The translations under genes were made by a program, and so were the position numbers. From the NCBI GenBank assembly GCA_020698575.1, contig CM036243.1, positions 12,515,903-12,579,902 on the forward strand: a stretch of 64,000 bases of DNA. The letters run 5' to 3'. This stretch comes from Bostrychus sinensis. Lineage: Eukaryota; Chordata; Actinopteri; Gobiiformes; Eleotridae. Under the pieces are notes generated by a model, which saw only the letters and a program-made list of their open reading frames with translations, was not told the origin of the DNA and did no database searches. This document shows, one piece after another, positions 60,966-64,000 of this stretch (positions are counted from its first letter, which is position 1; each line of letters opens with the position of its first letter).

Positions 60966-61839
60966 ACAAGTACTCACGGCCTCATCTGCCTCAGCCCTAA
61001 GTGTACATATTTACAACTCTTTCACGGTTTCTTTGGCCCCTGAGAACACCACAATGAAATCCAACAACTCAGAACCCCCTCCTAAATTCACAGTGAGACT
61101 ACCTTTTACAACTCCTAATACACTGGAGAAAACATGTGGCGTGGAGGAGAGAGCGATTTAACCCACCAATATTTCAGCTCTCATGAAGGGGACTTTTTGT
61201 CAATTGAGTAACTGTGCCCTGTCATGTCCTGGGTGGAGCCGGACGGCAAACGGCTAAAATTAGTTTCAAGTGTGAGTGAGTGCCCAGTGCACCTTCTCTC
61301 ATCTGGTGATAGATAGAGGGAAGTCCCCAGGGAAGGGAGGATGATTGTAACGTAGGTCTGCTAATTGAGAACACAGATAGGTATGATCTATGACGGAGAA
61401 AAAGCCCACCAAGTTGGAAAAGAAATGGAGACTCTTCCAATAGTATCCAACAGAGAAAATATAAATTTCTATTTTTACCACAAGGAAAAAGTAGTACTTA
61501 TTGAAGTTGTCTCTACTGACTTGCCATGCTTCTGATCATGTCTTTGACTACAAAAATAATTAATGATACTTTTAGCCAGGCCAGACATCCAAATTATTCA
61601 TTTTCTATTCTATGCAAAAAAGTCTTCCAGGAGTGGATCTAAAGGATACAGATTGGATAGACATTCACTAATCAGAAAACAGGAGGAACAACCACAATTA
61701 TGAAAAATATACTACCAACAGCGTACCTCGTGATTTTCCAGGTAAAATTTAAGATGTTTTTTATTTTTCATTAGTTACCAAGTTGTAAAAAGACAAGACT
61801 AAGATGCCATTTGAAAATGTAAGACTTACATTTACAACA

Positions 61840-61925
61840 TTTCATATATATTACTAGTAAGGCCTTAATTTTGACACCATCAAATTGAATACCTTTTTCA
61901 TACTTTTACAACCTTTGGATACATT
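61840..61925. repeat. Dispersed repeat with AAGGCCTTAATTTT core (copy 2)
   Basis: Same block order as 22420-22545: AAGGCCTTAATTTT, CATCAAATTGAATACC and TTTTACAACCTTTGG. Confidence 0.6.
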
Positions 61926-62030
61926 GACCAATCAGAGAAACTAAGAACTAAGAACTAAAACATCCCATAAAGCTCGCCCTATTTTAGGCAACTACTGGTA
62001 CCAATTGGTCGGTACAAAATTAAGTTTAGT
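61926..62030. repeat. Dispersed repeat sharing ATAAAGCTCGCC (copy 2)
   Basis: GACCAATCAGAGAAAC, then CATAAAGCTCGCC and TTTTAGGCAACT, the partner of 26440-26560. It directly follows the AAGGCC repeat. The two are separate in the 22-26 kb region, so they are probably independent families. Confidence 0.6.
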
Positions 62031-62111
62031 GATAGAGGGGTTAAATTGGTACAGTTCCAATCCAGACCCACCTCTTTTTGCTAAAAAAGTGAGTGGGGCT
62101 AACAGCTAAGG

Positions 62112-62263
62112 CTAGATATTTTATGGCTTTTTCCTGGCTTTACTGGACAGGACAGTGGAGAATGGAGACGAGACAGGAAATCATGGGGGAGAGAGCAGGG
62201 AAAGACATTTGGTAAATTGTCAGACACCACACTCTGCTACCCGCTGAGCTATACCGTGCCACA
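62112..62263 (-). mobile_element. tRNA-derived SINE, minus strand
   Basis: On the minus strand it begins TGTGGCACGGTATAGCTCAG then CGGGTAGCAG (A-box head). It continues with TGTCTTTCCCTGCTCTCTCC, ATTTCCTGTCTCG and CACTGTCCTGTCCAGTAAAG, ending A-rich. It is the same plan as 33381-33570 and 40855-41015. Confidence 0.7.
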
Positions 62264-62754
62264 GGATACTTTCATAATTCACAAACTTATTAGTGGCAAG
62301 ACTGAGTGCTTGGTACACTTTTAAAACAAGACTTCATATTGACCTTTTCTTCTTACCAACATCTATAGAGTCATCAATACCAGAAAGTCAGAGTGGAGAT
62401 ATTCAGCAAGGCTTAACATTGTTAGCTACAGGTAAGATGCAAAAAAGTAGTTAAGCTAAGGCCAATCCAACTGATCCCATATGAAGAGCCAAAGTTTCTT
62501 CAGCACTTTTCCACGCCACGCATTTCATCTCAATTGACAAAGATAAAGCCTAAAGCAACAAGTCGATATTGATTAAATAATGTCTTTGCCATTACTCTGG
62601 TGTAATTACTAAGTAAACCCGTCAGAAACTTTGGGGAAAATTTCTTACAGTTGTACAAATCTATTACAGGTACGTCGAGCGCTGTGGGCATAATCTTCAC
62701 CCGATATAGATCCGAAAGTTAGCGCTTGTGCGAGATACTGTCCCCTGGCCTTAC

Positions 62755-62952
62755 CTGATCAGTGTCCATTATGTCGGCCAGATCGTTCTCTGACATATTG
62801 AGGATGGAGGCTGCGATGGTCTTGGCTTTGATCATGGACTTGGCTGAGAGGCCGCCCTTTGCCGCCACAGCGCTGGCCTGCCTCTGCCTCCTCTTCTTCA
62901 TCAACTGCTGCTTGACCTCGTGAACATCTAAAAGTATTTCACTGGCCAGGGC
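62755..62952 (-). CDS. cntln: Centlein, antepenultimate coding exon
   Basis: 198 bases, 66 codons, phase 0-0. The minus-strand acceptor is TCCGCCTGCAG|GCC and the donor ACTGATCAG|GTAAGG, both strong. The peptide starts ALASEILLDVHEVKQQL, has a basic cluster KKRRQRQ, then SAKSMIKAKTIAA and SILNMSENDLADIMD. The helical, charged character and the 'KA..IA..ILNMS..DL..I.DT' motif fit the near-C-terminal part of vertebrate centlein as I recall it, and the next two exons continue the match. The upstream acceptor could use a nearby AG, but the CTGCAG is the best scoring by eye. Only the last three coding exons of this large gene fall in the window. The remainder lies to the right. Confidence 0.82.
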
Positions 62953-64000
62953 CTGCAGGCGGACGAGAAGAAGAAATATTAAAAAAAAAAAAAAAAGGAG
63001 AGTGAAGAGGATGATGAAATGGATATAGAAAAACAAGAGGGATAGCGCTGCCTGGCAGATGAATAAATGAAATTGATCAAGCATGCGCCAGAGAGGCCTA
63101 GTACATTATGGAGGAATATTGAGTTTGACACACTCAGATTCTCTTCGGCTTCACCTCACGCTCCCTTGTAGGAATGTGGACCTGAGGGTTTGTTGCCCCG
63201 TCGATTGAAAGCTGAAGGGAACACGGCTTTGATATCAAACGCACCCCAAGTTTTGCTTAAAAATCTCCACAGACGGGAGAATCACGCATCAGAGAGAGCG
63301 AGACAGAGCGCTCGTGAAAATACAGCCATTCATTTATTTATTTGCTTTTGGAATGTCTCGCAGTACAACGGGGCAGCATAACACAGTTAATAATTGAGCT
63401 ACGAGGGGCCGTTGCAAATGGTGCCCGAGTGAACTGTGCCATCCCAGGCCATCCCGGTCCCGTATGGTTGACTGGCACTAAATGGGAGTTTGCGCTAAAT
63501 ACAGAGAGACGATTAAATGTTAAAACTGCCACTGTACACGGCAAAGTCAATAAAGTGAACTCCCCTTTGCTTCATTTTGAGCTTATTGATTGAGGCAATA
63601 ATCTTCTGTATCATTCCCTTGTAAGCCCACTGAAAAGCTGACCTTGGAATAGATGGTCAGATGAGGGAACAGAAGAATGGGCAGTAAACAAAACTAAATA
63701 AAAAAAAAAGAGAGAAAACTAAGTATAACTAGCTCTTACACAGAACAGAATGTAATTGAGCATGCAATAAGTACACAGTGTGCCTCGACAGATGAAAATA
63801 CTCAAGTGCATTACAATAACAAGAGTAATGAGCAATGTTGAATGGCTGCAAACACCTCCACTGTAATTTCACACAGGTGAAACAGGTGCAGACAGAGCCT
63901 CACTGGAGAATGCTGAGTGGGCATCTGAATGCATACGCCTACATCAGTGTGGGCAGAGTTATTCCTCTTTGAGTAAAGATATTGAAGTATAAGTGCACTT
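62953..64000 (-). other. cntln: cntln intron upstream of 62755-62952 (runs off the right edge)
   Basis: It begins at the pyrimidine-rich acceptor tract and an A/T run (62981-62997). No further exon with a compatible phase-0 donor was found up to base 64000. The part at 63100-63610 looks like conserved non-coding DNA. Confidence 0.7.
63100..63610. promoter_or_regulatory. Candidate conserved non-coding block next to a cntln exon
   Basis: About 500 bp of repeat-free, compositionally balanced sequence with motifs such as CCCCGTCGATTGAAAGC, TTAATAATTGAGC and TGACTGGCACTAAATGG, unlike the AT-rich repeat-laden intron elsewhere. It has no open frame with protein character beyond 83 codons. The regulatory call is inference. 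Confidence 0.35.

Larger units (their letters stand above)
56180..62754 (-). other. cntln: cntln intron before the penultimate exon
   Basis: 6.6 kb from the GTAAGGCC donor to the TCTCTAG acceptor. It contains a tRNA-derived SINE, a deleted Tc1 copy, AGTAAAAGTACT-family sequence, a twin-hairpin MITE and a second SINE. The stretch 57.9-59.8 kb is AT-rich and shows nothing recognisable. Confidence 0.8.

Overview
The window is ordinary nuclear DNA of a vertebrate, almost certainly a teleost fish. It is AT-rich and almost entirely non-coding, with short exons bounded by GT/AG splice sites. Many dispersed repeats are of types typical of ray-finned fish: Tc1-like elements with 'TATATTTCCAAAAG' and 'AATTCCAAAAAAGTTGGG' ends, tRNA-derived SINEs, L2/Rex1- and RTE-like LINE tails, and hAT elements with 8-bp target duplications. 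The species cannot be fixed from the sequence. I see no operon, CRISPR array, phage or bacterial gene.

Two genes are supported, both on the minus strand and in tandem. (1) 31172-31216 is coding exon 1 of an endophilin-A gene, best called sh3gl2. It encodes MSVAGLKKQFHKATQ followed by a consensus splice donor. The rest of the gene lies to the left of base 1, so 1-31171 is read as the 5' part of a very large first intron. (2) 62755-62952, 56105-56179 and 43775-43885 are the last three coding exons of centlein (cntln). All are phase 0 and all have good splice sites. They give one continuous C-terminus of 66+25+36 residues and a TGA stop, with a candidate poly(A) signal at 43225-43230. The order centlein then endophilin A1, on the same strand, matches what I recall of the human 9p22 CNTLN-SH3GL2 arrangement, and this supports both names.

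Layout. 1-31171: sh3gl2 intron 1, with a Tc1 element (8544-9514), a 95-bp direct repeat pair (9.6 and 9.9 kb), a nested pair of hAT elements (15616-17568 holding 16133-17510), SINE copies, CA and other microsatellites and a short telomere-like run. 31217-31560: presumed sh3gl2 promoter and 5' UTR. 31561-43200: intergenic, with LINE and SINE fragments, an 865-bp hAT-type element (36667-37531) and a stretch (about 41.4-42.6 kb) that looks like conserved non-coding DNA. 43200-64000: centlein 3' UTR, three exons and introns. The introns carry a deleted Tc1 copy (57041-57522), a 461-bp element with hairpins at both ends (60505-60965) and further repeat-poor, GC-richer blocks that are candidate regulatory sequence (51.3-52.3, 54.5-55.0 and 63.1-63.6 kb).

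The two genes are not known to act together. Endophilin A1 bends membrane in synaptic-vesicle endocytosis, and centlein is a centriole-linker coiled-coil protein. Their adjacency is a matter of conserved chromosomal order. I found no convincing novel gene system. The most interesting observations concern mobile-element architecture and candidate regulatory blocks.
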